Below are positions 49,512 through 57,770 of a stretch of 64,000 bases of DNA, in pieces. The notes beneath the pieces are model-generated. The model was not told the DNA's origin. It searched no databases and worked only from the letters and a program-made list of their open reading frames with translations. This DNA comes from Streptomyces sp. AC555_RSS877 (GTDB taxonomy: Bacteria > Actinomycetota > Actinomycetes > Streptomycetales > Streptomycetaceae): contig NZ_JAGMUK010000218.1 in NCBI RefSeq assembly GCF_019049245.1, positions 186,001-250,000 on the forward strand. The letters are read 5' to 3'. Position numbers and translations under genes: made by a program. Position 1 is the first letter of the stretch. Every line of letters starts with the position of its first letter.

Positions 49512-49575
49512 GGCGGCCAGCCTAGGGAAAACTGGGTACCGGGCAAGAGGATCACGACACTGGGAGGCCGACAGC

Positions 49576-50448
49576 ATGAAGCGCCCGATCACGGCAGGGG
49601 TCGACGGAACCGAGGAGAGCCTGGCAGCGCTGGCCTGGGCGGCGCGGGAGGCGGTCCGGCGGGACCTGGCGCTGCGGGTGGTGCATGCCTGGCGGTACGA
49701 GCCGCACGAGGTGGTGGAGGCGGCGGACCCCGAGGTGCAGGCCGGATGGGCCAAGGAGGCGGTGGGCGAGGCCGCCCGCACGGTCACCGAGCGGCACCCC
49801 GGCCTCGAGGTGTCCACGGACGTGGTGGCGGGCGCCGACGTGGACGCGCTGGTCGCCGCGGCGGCGGAGGCCGAGATGCTGGTGCTCGGCTCACGCGGGC
49901 ACGGCCGGGTGGTCGGCTTCCTGGTCGGCTCGGTAGGCCAGCAGGTGATCGTGGAGGCGGCACGGCCGGTCGTCCTGGTGCGGGCGGGCGACGCCCCCTC
50001 CGGCGAGGCCGTCGGGCGTGAGATCGTCGTGGGCCAGCAGGGTGACCCGCAGGACAGCGCCGAGGTGCTGCGGTTCGCGTTCGAGGCGGCCGCGGCGCGC
50101 GGCGCGACCGTGCGCGCGGTACGGGCCTGGACCCTGCCGCCCGTCTTCGCCTACAGCCCGGGTTCGCTCAAGCTCCTCGACGAGGCCGGCGGCCTCGAGC
50201 CGTACGAGAAGAAGGCCCTGTCCACGGCACTGCAGCCGGTGCGGGACCGCTTCCCCGACGTGCCGGTCGTCGAGCACGTGGAGATGGGCAGCGCCGGGCA
50301 GGTGCTGCTGTCGGTGGCCGGAGACGCCCAGCTGGTGGTCGTGGGGCGCCGCGCCCACCGTACGGCCGTCGGCGCCCGCATCGGCTCGGTCGCCCATGGC
50401 GTCCTGCATCACGCGGGCTGCCCGGTGGCCGTGGTGCCGCACGTCTGA
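49576..50448 (+). CDS. Tandem universal stress protein
   Basis: A 290-aa protein of two UspA domains. Domain 1 (about 1-138): ITAGVDGTEESLAALAWAAREA and the ATP-binding loop VLGSRGHGRVVGFLVGSVGQQVI. Domain 2 (about 148-290): FEAAAARGATVRAVRAWT and VVVGRRAHRTAVGARIGSVAHGVLHHAGCPVAVVP, where the G-x2-G part is changed to RRAH. Domain 1 should bind ATP; domain 2 is degenerate in the loop start. Such proteins support survival under hypoxia, stationary phase or stress. ATG 49576 with GGGAGG ten bases upstream. It is convergent with the DUF4032 gene, one base apart. Confidence 0.92.
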   Translation: MKRPITAGVDGTEESLAALAWAAREAVRRDLALRVVHAWRYEPHEVVEAADPEVQAGWAKEAVGEAARTVTERHPGLEVSTDVVAGADVDALVAAAAEAEMLVLGSRGHGRVVGFLVGSVGQQVIVEAARPVVLVRAGDAPSGEAVGREIVVGQQGDPQDSAEVLRFAFEAAAARGATVRAVRAWTLPPVFAYSPGSLKLLDEAGGLEPYEKKALSTALQPVRDRFPDVPVVEHVEMGSAGQVLLSVAGDAQLVVVGRRAHRTAVGARIGSVAHGVLHHAGCPVAVVPHV

Positions 50449-50449
50449 G

Positions 50450-51688
50450 TCAGTCGGCGGAGGGGGTGGGCAGGAGCGTCTCGCGCGCGGTGGGAAGGAT
50501 GTTGTTGATGTAGTCCTGGACGACGGTGTCCAGCCCGATGTCGTGCTGGGCCCGCTCGGACAGGTACCAACGGTGTTCCAGCAGCTCGTGGTAGATCTCG
50601 GCCGGGTCCATGGAGCCGCGCAGTTCGAGGGGCACGGCCCGCACGGTGGGGCGGAAGACGTCCCGCACCCAGCGGTGGGCGAGCACCTCCGGGCGGGCCG
50701 CCAGCGGGTCGCCCGGGGCGTAGTCGTCCTGGGTGGCCATCCAGGACTCCAGGTCGCCCAGGAGCCGGCGGGCCTGGTTCTCCTCGGTGTCCAGGCCGGT
50801 CAGCCGCAGGAGCTGGCGCTGGTGGTGGCCGGCGTCCACGACCTTCGGTACGAAGGTGACGGTGTCGCCGTTGGAGGAGTGCTCGATCTGCATCTCGGCC
50901 ACGTCGAAACCGAGCTCGTTCAGACGGCGGATACGGCGCTCGATGTAGTGGTACTTGCCCGCAGGGTAGACGGACGTGCGGGTCAGCTCCTCCCACAGGC
51001 CCCCGTAGCGCGCGCAGATCTCCATGCCGAACTCGATCGGGTCCACGGAGGGGTGCAGGGCCCCGGACGCCTCCAGGTCGAGCAGCTCGCCGCTGATGTT
51101 CACCCGGGCCAGGTCCAGGTCGTAGTCGCGCTGCCCGGGGCTGAGCTGCGGGTGCAGGTCACCGGTCTCCGCGTCCACCAGGTACGCGGCGTACGCGCCG
51201 GCGTCGCGCCGGAAGAGCGTGTTGGACAGCGAGCAGTCGCCCCAGGCGAAGCCGGACAGGTGCAGCCGCACCAGCAGCACCGCCAGCGCGTCCATCAGCC
51301 GGTGCATGGTCGCGGGCCGCATCGTCGTCTCGAACATCGACCGGTACGGCATCGAGCCGCCCAGGTGCCGGGTGATCAGCACCGGCTCCAGCGGCGCGTC
51401 CCCCGCGGCGGTGCGCCCGGTGACCACGGCCAGCGGATCGACCGCGGGGATGCCGAGCCGGTCCAGGTCGCGCAGCAGCTCGTACTCGCGCAGAGCCGGG
51501 CGCTCGGCGAGCTCCTTGACGGCGATCACCTCGTCGCCGGCGCGGGCGTAGCGAACGACGTGGCGGGAGATGCCGCGCGGCAGAGGCACCAGGTACTCGT
51601 CGGGCCACTCCTCCAGGGGGAGGTGCCACGGCAGTTCGAGCAGGAGCGCGGGGTGCTCCGGGTTGGTCGCGCTGATCTGCAGTGCCAT
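50450..51688 (-). CDS. DUF4032 protein (kinase-like fold)
   Basis: A 412-aa actinobacterial DUF4032-family protein. Its first half looks like a small-molecule or LPS-type kinase: VVRYARAGDEVIAVKELAERPALREYELLRDLDRLGIPAV holds a Lys-Glu pair, HLSGFAWGDCSLSNTLFRRDAGAYAAYLVDAETGDLHP holds a catalytic-loop-like GDCSLSN with the metal Asp later in LVDAET. The second half is the DUF4032 C-terminal region with IEFGMEICARYGGLWEELTRT. The substrate is unknown. ATG 51688. It converges on the USP gene; an MBL hydrolase gene lies upstream on the same strand, 58 bases away. Confidence 0.88.
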   Translation of the reverse strand: MALQISATNPEHPALLLELPWHLPLEEWPDEYLVPLPRGISRHVVRYARAGDEVIAVKELAERPALREYELLRDLDRLGIPAVDPLAVVTGRTAAGDAPLEPVLITRHLGGSMPYRSMFETTMRPATMHRLMDALAVLLVRLHLSGFAWGDCSLSNTLFRRDAGAYAAYLVDAETGDLHPQLSPGQRDYDLDLARVNISGELLDLEASGALHPSVDPIEFGMEICARYGGLWEELTRTSVYPAGKYHYIERRIRRLNELGFDVAEMQIEHSSNGDTVTFVPKVVDAGHHQRQLLRLTGLDTEENQARRLLGDLESWMATQDDYAPGDPLAARPEVLAHRWVRDVFRPTVRAVPLELRGSMDPAEIYHELLEHRWYLSERAQHDIGLDTVVQDYINNILPTARETLLPTPSAD

Positions 51689-51744
51689 GGGCCGTGTGTC
51701 CTTGTCTTGCGTCGCGTACTGCCTCGCCGGTGATCGTCACCTCA

Positions 51745-51766
51745 CCTTAGAGCGCGCGCTCTAAGG
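51745..51766. promoter_or_regulatory. Perfect 22-bp palindrome at the end of the MBL gene
   Basis: CCTTAGAGCGC (51745-51755) is followed by its exact reverse complement (51756-51766). It covers the last four sense codons and stop of the MBL gene and lies 57-78 bases upstream of the DUF4032 start. As a gap-free palindrome it may be a dimer-binding operator for the downstream gene rather than an RNA hairpin. Confidence 0.4.
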
Positions 51767-52493
51767 CCTGAAGTGCCGCTTCACGGACCGGACCGCGGTG
51801 CGCGGGCCCGTGCCCGGGCAGCAGCAGGTCACCGGCCAGTCCTTCGAGCACGTCCAGCGAGGCCACGGCACGGGCCCGCTGGTGGTGGAACATGTCAGGC
51901 AGCAGCTGCGGACCCTTGGTCCGCGAGGTGGGGTGACCGCTCACCAGGGCGTCGCCCGAGATCACCACCCCGGAGTCCGGGAGGTGGAAGGCGGCGTGTC
52001 CGTCGGTGTGGCCGGGCGTGTGCACCGGGACGGGCCGCCCGGGCAGGTCGAGCGGTCCGGCCGCCGGGAACGACTCGGGCGAGGCGACCGGGACGGGGAC
52101 GGTGCCGCCCGAGCGGATCGCGTGCACGGCCCACGGCAGGACACCGGGCCGCCAGCCGTTCCACAGGACCGTCCCGACACTCACCTGGTGCAGGAACTCC
52201 CGCCGGGCGTGCGGCACTTCGGCCTCGTGCAGGTAGACGGGCATGCCGTACGAGGCGCGCAGGTACTCGGCGGAGCCCAGATGGTCGTTGTGGGCGTGCG
52301 TGATCAGCACGGCCGTGACCGCCTCCGGTGAACTGCCCACCTCCGCAAGGGAGGTGAGGAGCTGCTCCCGGTCGCCGGGGTAGCCGGTGTCGACCAGGGT
52401 GGCGGAGTCGCCCTCCGTGAGGATCACCCAGTTCGTGTTGCTGCCGTGCACCAGATAGGTGCCGTCGGCCACGTGCTGCACGTCCGCCCGCAT
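51747..52493 (-). CDS. MBL-fold metallo-hydrolase
   Basis: A 248-aa metallo-beta-lactamase-fold enzyme. The metal site is HAHNDHLG (HxHxDH), with further ligands HTPGHTDGH, SGDALV (Asp) and LLPGHGP (His), a complete dinuclear site as in glyoxalase II-like and lactonase-like hydrolases. The N terminus (VADGTYLVHGSNTNWVILTEGDSATLVDTGYPGD) is the usual opening. The substrate, a thioester or lactone for example, is not known. ATG 52493. The alkB gene lies upstream on the same strand, separated by a terminator hairpin. Confidence 0.92.
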   Translation of the reverse strand: MRADVQHVADGTYLVHGSNTNWVILTEGDSATLVDTGYPGDREQLLTSLAEVGSSPEAVTAVLITHAHNDHLGSAEYLRASYGMPVYLHEAEVPHARREFLHQVSVGTVLWNGWRPGVLPWAVHAIRSGGTVPVPVASPESFPAAGPLDLPGRPVPVHTPGHTDGHAAFHLPDSGVVISGDALVSGHPTSRTKGPQLLPDMFHHQRARAVASLDVLEGLAGDLLLPGHGPAHRGPVREAALQALERAL

Positions 52494-52604
52494 GGATCGT
52501 CCCCGCCCGGTGAGGTACCTGCTCGACGGGGACAGCCAAGCAGATGATCACCGGGGCGGAATCGGCGGGTCCGGGGACTGGGCGCGCCCCGCTCGGAGGA
52601 ACGA

Positions 52605-52637
52605 GGCTGCCTCCGGCACCGTCCGCCGGAGGCAGCC
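52605..52637 (-). terminator. Hairpin terminator after alkB
   Basis: Perfect 13-bp arms GGCTGCCTCCGGC (52605-52617) and GCCGGAGGCAGCC (52625-52637) with a 7-nt loop, about 60 bases beyond the alkB stop. The 202-base gap shows nothing else but the MBL gene promoter region. Confidence 0.7.
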
Positions 52638-52695
52638 CCCGCGCGCGCCTTCGAAGCGGCCGCCTCTCCGCCCCGGCGCACGCCGCCCTCGGTTG

Positions 52696-53322
52696 TCACT
52701 GCACGTCGTGCGGGCGGAACTGGATGCTGATGCGCGGTCCCGTGGCGCGCGTGGACTTGGGGATGGAGTGCTCCCAGGTCCGCTGGCAGGAGCCGCCCAT
52801 CACGATCAGGTCGCCGTGCCCCAGTGGCCGCCGGACCGTGTCCCCGCCGCGTGCCGGACGCAGCAGCAGGTCACGGGGGGTGCCCACCGAGAGGATCGCG
52901 ACCATCGTGTCCTGGTGGGCACCCCGCCCGATCCGGTCGCCGTGCCAGGCCACGCTGTCCCGGCCGTCGCGGTAGTAGCACAGCCCGGCCGTGGTGAAGG
53001 GCTCGCCCAATTCCTCGGCGTAGCGCGTGGACAGCGCCTCGCGGGCGTCCGTCAGCAGGGGGTGCGGCAGTGCGTCGTCCGCCCCGTAGAACGCGAGCAG
53101 TCGCGGTACGTCGACCACGTGGTCGTACATCTTCCGGCGCTCCGCCCGCCACGGCACCTCGGCGGCCAGCTGTTCGAACAGTTCGTCCGAACCGCTCAGC
53201 CAGCCCGGCAGCACGTCGATCCAGGCGCCGAGGCCGAGCACGGTACGGCGGACCCCGTCGAGGGGGCCGAGGCGGAGCTCGTCGGTCTGGTCGAAGAGGG
53301 AGCCCTGGAGGTGCCTGGTCAT
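52696..53322 (-). CDS. alkB: AlkB-type Fe(II)/2-oxoglutarate dioxygenase
   Basis: A 208-aa DNA/RNA demethylase-like protein. The iron site is HGD (in SVAWHGDRIG) with the distal His in TWEHSIPK, and the 2-oxoglutarate Arg lies in RATGPRISIQFR, the RxxxxxR signature of AlkB homologues. It would remove N1-methyladenine or N3-methylcytosine by oxidation and thus repair alkylation damage. ATG 53322. It is divergent from the TetR gene, and the shared 125-base gap holds two operators next to the TetR start, so TetR may also affect alkB (inference). Confidence 0.92.
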   Translation of the reverse strand: MTRHLQGSLFDQTDELRLGPLDGVRRTVLGLGAWIDVLPGWLSGSDELFEQLAAEVPWRAERRKMYDHVVDVPRLLAFYGADDALPHPLLTDAREALSTRYAEELGEPFTTAGLCYYRDGRDSVAWHGDRIGRGAHQDTMVAILSVGTPRDLLLRPARGGDTVRRPLGHGDLIVMGGSCQRTWEHSIPKSTRATGPRISIQFRPHDVQ

Positions 53323-53398
53323 GAAATCCAGCGTACCTCTTAATCGAAAAGATGTTCTAGATGAGGCTGCGGCACGGCCGGGTTCGGCGGAGACCTTT

Positions 53399-53433
53399 CG
53401 ATACGTTGGTGTATCGGATACATTCCCGTATCG
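53399..53433 (+). promoter_or_regulatory. Two tandem GATAC-N6-GTATC operators 17 bp apart
   Basis: CGATAC GTTGGT GTATCG (53399-53416) and GATAC ATTCCC GTATC (53417-53432) share the same half-sites and 6-base spacer, with centres 17 bases apart. They lie 15-49 bases upstream of the TetR start, in the promoter region, as expected for autoregulation with two dimers on one DNA stretch. Confidence 0.75.
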
Positions 53434-53447
53434 AACGGAGGTCGAAC

Positions 53448-54098
53448 GTGGTGGTGGAGGAGGAGACGACCAGGCGTGTCACCAAGCGCCGCGTCCGCAC
53501 GCGGGCCAACCTGCTGGACGCCGCCTTCGCGGTGTTCGCCGCCAAGGGCTTCGGGCGGGTCTCGATCGAGGAGGTCTGCGAGGCCGCCGGCTACAGCCGG
53601 GGCGCCTTCTACTCGAACTTCGACAGCCTGGACGAGCTGTTCTTCGCCCTGTACCGGCAGCGAGCCGACCTGATCGCCGCCCAGGTCGCCGAGGCCCTGG
53701 CCCTGGACGGACCCGAACTCGACGTACCGGCGTCCGTGGACCGGGTCACCGAGGTGCTCCTGCTCGACGTCGACTGGCTGCTGGTGAAGACGGACTTCCT
53801 GGTGCACGCCGCACGAGACCCGGCCGTCGCTCACTCCCTGCTGCAGCACCGCGAGCGGCTGCGACGGGCCATCGAGGACCGGCTCGCCCGGGCCACCGGA
53901 CACACCCCACTGCCCGCCGCGCTCGGCGGCATCGACGGCGCCGCCCGCGCCGTCGTCGCCGCGTACGACGGAGTCACCACCCAACTGCTGCTGGACAAGG
54001 ACGTCGAACGCGCCCGGGTCTGGCTGGGGCAGTTGCTCACCGCCCTGCTGACCGACGGCAGCGGCACACCCGAACGAGACTCACTCAGACCCCAATGA
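53448..54098 (+). CDS. TetR/AcrR-family regulator
   Basis: A 216-aa repressor. The N-terminal helix-turn-helix is RANLLDAAFAVFAAKGFGRVSIEEVCEAAGYSRGAFYSNFDSLDELFFAL (GAFYSNF signature); the C-terminal ligand-binding half is all helical (about 70-216). GTG 53448 is set by ACGGAGG seven bases upstream; an in-frame ATG at 53361 would lie upstream of the operators. The stop overlaps an in-frame ATG of the flavoprotein gene (ATGA at 54095-54098), so the regulator and the flavoprotein are co-transcribed and the flavoprotein is the probable target. Two tandem operators stand before it. The ligand is unknown, perhaps a steroid-like compound. Confidence 0.92.
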   Translation: MVVEEETTRRVTKRRVRTRANLLDAAFAVFAAKGFGRVSIEEVCEAAGYSRGAFYSNFDSLDELFFALYRQRADLIAAQVAEALALDGPELDVPASVDRVTEVLLLDVDWLLVKTDFLVHAARDPAVAHSLLQHRERLRRAIEDRLARATGHTPLPAALGGIDGAARAVVAAYDGVTTQLLLDKDVERARVWLGQLLTALLTDGSGTPERDSLRPQ

Positions 54099-54115
54099 GA
54101 AGGGCAGCGGTCGCC

Positions 54116-55789
54116 ATGGATGCGGACGTCATCGTCGTCGGAGCCGGACTCGCGGGCCTGGTCGCCGCGCACGAACTGACCAGCCGGGGCCGCAGGGTCG
54201 CGCTGGTCGACCAGGAGAACGCCGCCAACCTCGGCGGACAGGCGTTCTGGTCCTTCGGGGGGCTGTTCATCGTCGACTCCCCGGAACAGCGGCGCCTCGG
54301 CATCAAGGACTCCTTCGAGCTCGCCTGGAACGACTGGCAGGGCAGCGCACAGTTCGACCGGACCGACGACGAGGACTCCTGGGCGGTGCTCTGGGCGCGC
54401 GCCTACGTCGAGTTCGCGGCGGGCGAGAAGCGGTCCTGGCTGGAAGGGCACGGCATCAAGTTCCTGCCGACCGTCGGCTGGGCCGAGCGCGGCGACCTGA
54501 CGGCCCACGGACACGGCAACTCCGTACCCCGCTTCCACATCGCGTGGGGCACCGGCACCGGGGTCGTGGAGCCGTTCGTCGAGTACGCCAAGCAGGCCGC
54601 GCGCGACGGGCTGCTCACCTTCCACCACCGCCACCAGGTCGACGAACTGGTCGTCGAGGAGGGCGTGGCGCACGGCGTCCGCGGCACCGTGCTGGCCGAG
54701 GACAACTCCCCTCGCGGTGTCGCCTCCAACCGCGACCGCCTGGGCGACTTCGAGCTCACCGCCCGGGCGGTCGTCGTCACCACCGGCGGCATCGGCGCCA
54801 ACCACGACATCGTGCGCCGCTACTGGCCGGAGCGGCTCGGCACCCCGCCCGCCGAGATGGTCACCGGAGTGCCCGCCTATGTCGACGGCCGGATGCTCGA
54901 CATCAGCGCGAACGCCGGCGCCCGCCTGGTCAACCGCGACCGCATGTGGCACTACACCGAGGGACTGCAGAACTGGGACCCGATCTGGCCCGGCCACGGC
55001 ATCCGCATCCTGCCCGGGCCGTCCTCGATGTGGTTCGACGCCCTCGGCCGCCGCCTGCCCGAGCCGTGCCTGCCCGGCTACGACACCCTCAGCACGCTCA
55101 AGTACCTGCGCACCACCGAGGACATCGCGGACCACGACCACTCCTGGTTCATCCTCACTCAGAAGATCATCGAGAAGGAGTTCGCGCTGTCGGGCTCCGA
55201 GCAGAACCCCGACATCACCGCCAAGGACCGGGCCGGCTTCCTGCGCACGCGGGTGCTCGGAAAGGGAGCCCCCGGCCCCGTGGACGCCTTCCTGCGCAAG
55301 GGCGCCGACTTCGTGTCCGCCCCGAACCTGGAGCAGCTCGTCGAGAAGATGAACGCATTGACCGACAAGGCGCTGCTGGACGCCGCCGGGATCCGGCGCC
55401 AGATCGAGGCCCGCGATCTCCAGATCGCCAACTCCTACAGCAAGGACGCCCAGGTGCAGGGCATCCGCAACGCCCGCCGCTACATCGGCGACCGCCTCGG
55501 CCGCGTCGCGACCCCGCACCGCATCCTCGACCCGGCCGCCGGGCCCCTCATCGGCGTCAAGCTGCACACCCTCACCCGCAAGACGCTCGGCGGCATCCAG
55601 ACCGACCTCGACTCACGCGCCCTCGGCACCGACGGCAAGCCCCTGGACGGCCTGTACGCGGCGGGCGAGGTCGCCGGCTTCGGCGGTGGCGGCGTCCACG
55701 GGTACAACGCGCTGGAGGGCACCTTCCTCGGCGGCTGCCTCTTCTCCGGACGGGCGGCAGGGCGGGCCGCCGCCCGGCAGACGGCCTGA
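54116..55789 (+). CDS. FAD-binding dehydrogenase (KstD/fumarate-reductase flavoprotein-like)
   Basis: A 557-aa flavoprotein of the FAD-binding_2 family. Dinucleotide motif VIVVGAGLAGLVAAHEL; then LVDQENAANLGGQAFWSFGGLF; ATGGIGANHDIVRRYWPERL-like second motif; and C-terminal YAAGEVAGFGGGGVHGYNALEGTFLGGCLFSGR. This is the 'FAD-binding dehydrogenase' branch related to 3-ketosteroid-delta1-dehydrogenase, which oxidises ring C-C bonds. ATG 54116 is preferred because GAGAAGGG lies 11 bases upstream; ATG 54095 overlaps the TetR stop. Cytoplasmic or membrane-associated, with no signal peptide. The operon with TetR suggests ligand-induced catabolism. Confidence 0.9.
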   Translation: MDADVIVVGAGLAGLVAAHELTSRGRRVALVDQENAANLGGQAFWSFGGLFIVDSPEQRRLGIKDSFELAWNDWQGSAQFDRTDDEDSWAVLWARAYVEFAAGEKRSWLEGHGIKFLPTVGWAERGDLTAHGHGNSVPRFHIAWGTGTGVVEPFVEYAKQAARDGLLTFHHRHQVDELVVEEGVAHGVRGTVLAEDNSPRGVASNRDRLGDFELTARAVVVTTGGIGANHDIVRRYWPERLGTPPAEMVTGVPAYVDGRMLDISANAGARLVNRDRMWHYTEGLQNWDPIWPGHGIRILPGPSSMWFDALGRRLPEPCLPGYDTLSTLKYLRTTEDIADHDHSWFILTQKIIEKEFALSGSEQNPDITAKDRAGFLRTRVLGKGAPGPVDAFLRKGADFVSAPNLEQLVEKMNALTDKALLDAAGIRRQIEARDLQIANSYSKDAQVQGIRNARRYIGDRLGRVATPHRILDPAAGPLIGVKLHTLTRKTLGGIQTDLDSRALGTDGKPLDGLYAAGEVAGFGGGGVHGYNALEGTFLGGCLFSGRAAGRAAARQTA

Positions 55790-55812
55790 CCTGACCGCGA
55801 CGGCCCGCCTCC

Positions 55813-56163
55813 CTAACCCTGGAGGAGGCGGGCCAGCACGGCGGCGTGACTCTGCTCGGGGGACTTGGCGGCGGTCAGCAGGGTGACGGCGCCCTTGGCG
55901 GCCAACCCCCGCACCCGGTCGAGCAGTTCGATCGCCTCCGGGGCGGCCAGCTCGGCCTCGTAGCGCCGGCCGAACTCCTCGTACGACCCCTCGCCCGCGT
56001 GGTACCAGCGGCGCAGCTCGGTAGACGGGGTGAGGGCCTTGGGCCACTCGTCGACACGCGCCGCGTCCTTCGACAGACCCCGCGGCCACAGCCGGTCGAC
56101 CAGGACACGCACGCCGTCCTCGGGCTCGGGCGGTTCGTAGACGCGGCGCACGCGCACACTCAC
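55813..56163 (-). CDS. DUF488 family protein (YeaO-like)
   Basis: A 116-aa protein of the DUF488/YeaO family: VRVRRVYEPPEPEDGVRVLVDRLWPRGLSKDAARVDEWPKALTPSTELRRWYH is the strongly conserved N-terminal part, FGRRYEAELAAPEAIELLDRVRGLAAKGAVTLLTAAKSPEQSHAAVLARLL the rest. Function unknown; the family has a small alpha/beta fold with conserved Arg and Trp residues. GTG 56163 is chosen for the GAGAAAGG ribosome site; a longer frame to 56232 lacks one. Convergent with the KstD-like gene (23 bases), divergent from the L,D-transpeptidase-like gene. Confidence 0.88.
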   Translation of the reverse strand: MSVRVRRVYEPPEPEDGVRVLVDRLWPRGLSKDAARVDEWPKALTPSTELRRWYHAGEGSYEEFGRRYEAELAAPEAIELLDRVRGLAAKGAVTLLTAAKSPEQSHAAVLARLLQG

Positions 56164-56405
56164 GGGCGGGCCTTTCTCCGGTGGGCCAAGGTGCCGGGAG
56201 CGTATCGCCGTGCTCCGCCGTGTCCGGGTCACGCAACGCGGATACTCCGGAACGGGAGTGCGGGAAGGACCTGGGCGAACCCGTTCCAGACCTGGCTGCG
56301 TACGGAGGGCAAGCCGGGGCAGGCCGTAGCACCGGCCGGGCGGTGCCGGCCCAACACGTTCCGGAACCTGACGAGTTCCTCACAAGTATCGGTCAAGGTC
56401 GATCC

Positions 56406-57149
56406 GTGACCGGACACCGACCTTCCGCCGCGCTGCTCGCCGCGTCGCTGCTGCTGACCGGATGCGGCGGCGCGGCGGCGATCTCGGACCACCGGCCCGA
56501 GGCCGCCCCGACGACGAGCACGCCCGCGCCCTCCCCGGCGATCTCCGTCGAGGCGGCACCGCGGCACCTGCCCGGCCTGGGGCCGAAGACCCTCGCGCAG
56601 GTCCCGTCCCGCGCCCGGCAGGCCGTCGTGGTGACCGGCCGCGGGAAGGACTCCCCGAACTCCACGGTCGTGCTGTACGAGCGCACCGCGGCCGGCTGGC
56701 AGGCCGCCTGGGAGAGCCGGCCCGCGCACAACGCGCTCAAAGGCTGGACCGACCATCACCGCGCCGGTGACCTGCGCTCGCCCATCGGGGTCTACACCCT
56801 CACCGACGCCGGCGGCCGGCTCCGCGACCCCGGCACCCGGCTGCCGTACGACCGCGGCAGCGGGTTCACCGCGACCGGAACGGGGTTCGAGGGGGAGCCG
56901 CTGGCCGGATCCTTCGACTACGTGATCGCCGTCAACTACAACCGCAGGCCCGGGACTTCACCCCTGGACTGGACCCGCCCGCTCGGCGCCGGCCGCGGCG
57001 GCGGCATCTGGCTGCACGTCGACCACGACGGCCCCACACAGGGCTGTGTCAGCATCGCCAAGAAGCACATGAGGGAACTTCTGCTGGCGCTCGACCCCGA
57101 CCTCCACCCCGTCGTCGTCATGGGCGACGCCAAGTCCCTGGCCCGCTGA
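56406..57149 (+). CDS. L,D-transpeptidase-like (YkuD-fold) lipoprotein
   Basis: A 247-aa exported protein. Signal VTGHRPSAALLAASLLLTGC with lipobox Cys20, then a Pro/Ala linker. The catalytic region is GIWLHVDHDGPTQGCVSIAKKHM, the HxxH...GC form of L,D-transpeptidase-like enzymes with the nucleophilic Cys in GCVSI. The preceding SPIGVYTLTDAGGRL is the strand that opens the YkuD-type site (TPxGxFxL). It would make 3-3 crosslinks or cut peptidoglycan, but the short form resembles the secreted 'L,D-transpeptidase family' proteins of Streptomyces with unproven activity. GTG 56406 with AAGGTCG upstream. Confidence 0.88.
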   Translation: MTGHRPSAALLAASLLLTGCGGAAAISDHRPEAAPTTSTPAPSPAISVEAAPRHLPGLGPKTLAQVPSRARQAVVVTGRGKDSPNSTVVLYERTAAGWQAAWESRPAHNALKGWTDHHRAGDLRSPIGVYTLTDAGGRLRDPGTRLPYDRGSGFTATGTGFEGEPLAGSFDYVIAVNYNRRPGTSPLDWTRPLGAGRGGGIWLHVDHDGPTQGCVSIAKKHMRELLLALDPDLHPVVVMGDAKSLAR

Positions 57150-57187
57150 GCCCGCAGAGGTCTCCCGAACCGCTCAGGATCCGCCGC

Positions 57188-57700
57188 GTGTGCGCACATG
57201 TGCTGGTCGCCGAGGACGACGAGATGCAGGCCGAACTCATACGCCGCTCCCTGCTGGCGGAGGGTCACACCGCCACGGTCGTCCACGACGGACGGGCCGC
57301 CCTGGACGCCGACCCGCTGCGGATGCGGCAGGCGCTGGGCAACCTGGTGTCCAACGCCCTGCGCCACACGCCCGCGGGCGGCAGCGTCACGCTGGGCGCG
57401 CGCCGCGACGGCGACTTCGTCCTGCTGGAGGTCACCGACGACGGCAGCGGCATAGCACCGGACGATCTGCCGAACCTCTTCGACCGGTTCTGGCGCGCGG
57501 AGAAGTCCCGCAGCCGTCGCACCGGCGGCAGCGGCCTCGGCCTGCCGATCGTCCGCCACCTCGTCGCCGCCCACGGCGGAACGGCCGACGCGGCCAGTGA
57601 GCCCGGTGCCGGCAGCGTCTTCACGCTGCGGCTGCCGGGCGCGGCCGGGCAGGACGGGGCACCGGGGGAACCGTCCGCGTCCGTCGCTCCGGCGCCGTAG
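57188..57700 (+). CDS. Response-regulator/histidine-kinase deletion chimera
   Basis: A 170-aa chimera. Residues 1-39 (CAHVLVAEDDEMQAELIRRSLL) are the first beta-alpha-beta of a response regulator with the acidic EDD, but the phosphoacceptor Asp, the rest of the REC domain and the DNA-binding domain are gone. From residue ~40 the frame becomes the ATPase end of a sensor histidine kinase: DADPLRMRQALGNLVSNALRHTPAGG (N box), VTDDGSGIAPDDL (G1), GGSGLGLPIVRHLVAAHGG (G2). The His-box domain and any sensor are missing. This is best explained by an in-frame deletion joining neighbouring RR and HK genes. ATP binding may survive; signalling probably does not. GTG 57188 with AGGATCC upstream. Confidence 0.85.
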   Translation: MCAHVLVAEDDEMQAELIRRSLLAEGHTATVVHDGRAALDADPLRMRQALGNLVSNALRHTPAGGSVTLGARRDGDFVLLEVTDDGSGIAPDDLPNLFDRFWRAEKSRSRRTGGSGLGLPIVRHLVAAHGGTADAASEPGAGSVFTLRLPGAAGQDGAPGEPSASVAPAP

Positions 57701-57729
57701 CGGTCGCTCCGATTCCGCTCGCGTTGAAC

Positions 57730-57735
57730 GGGTAC
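57730..57735 (+). promoter_or_regulatory. Possible SigB-type -10 of the DUF6098-like gene
   Basis: GGGTAC at 57730-57735, about 36 bases upstream of the ATG, is the usual SigB-group -10; a GATTCC 14 bases upstream is a poor -35. Confidence 0.25.
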
Positions 57736-57770
57736 CCCGTCTCCGCGACGGCAAAGAGGGAGGTCAGGAC

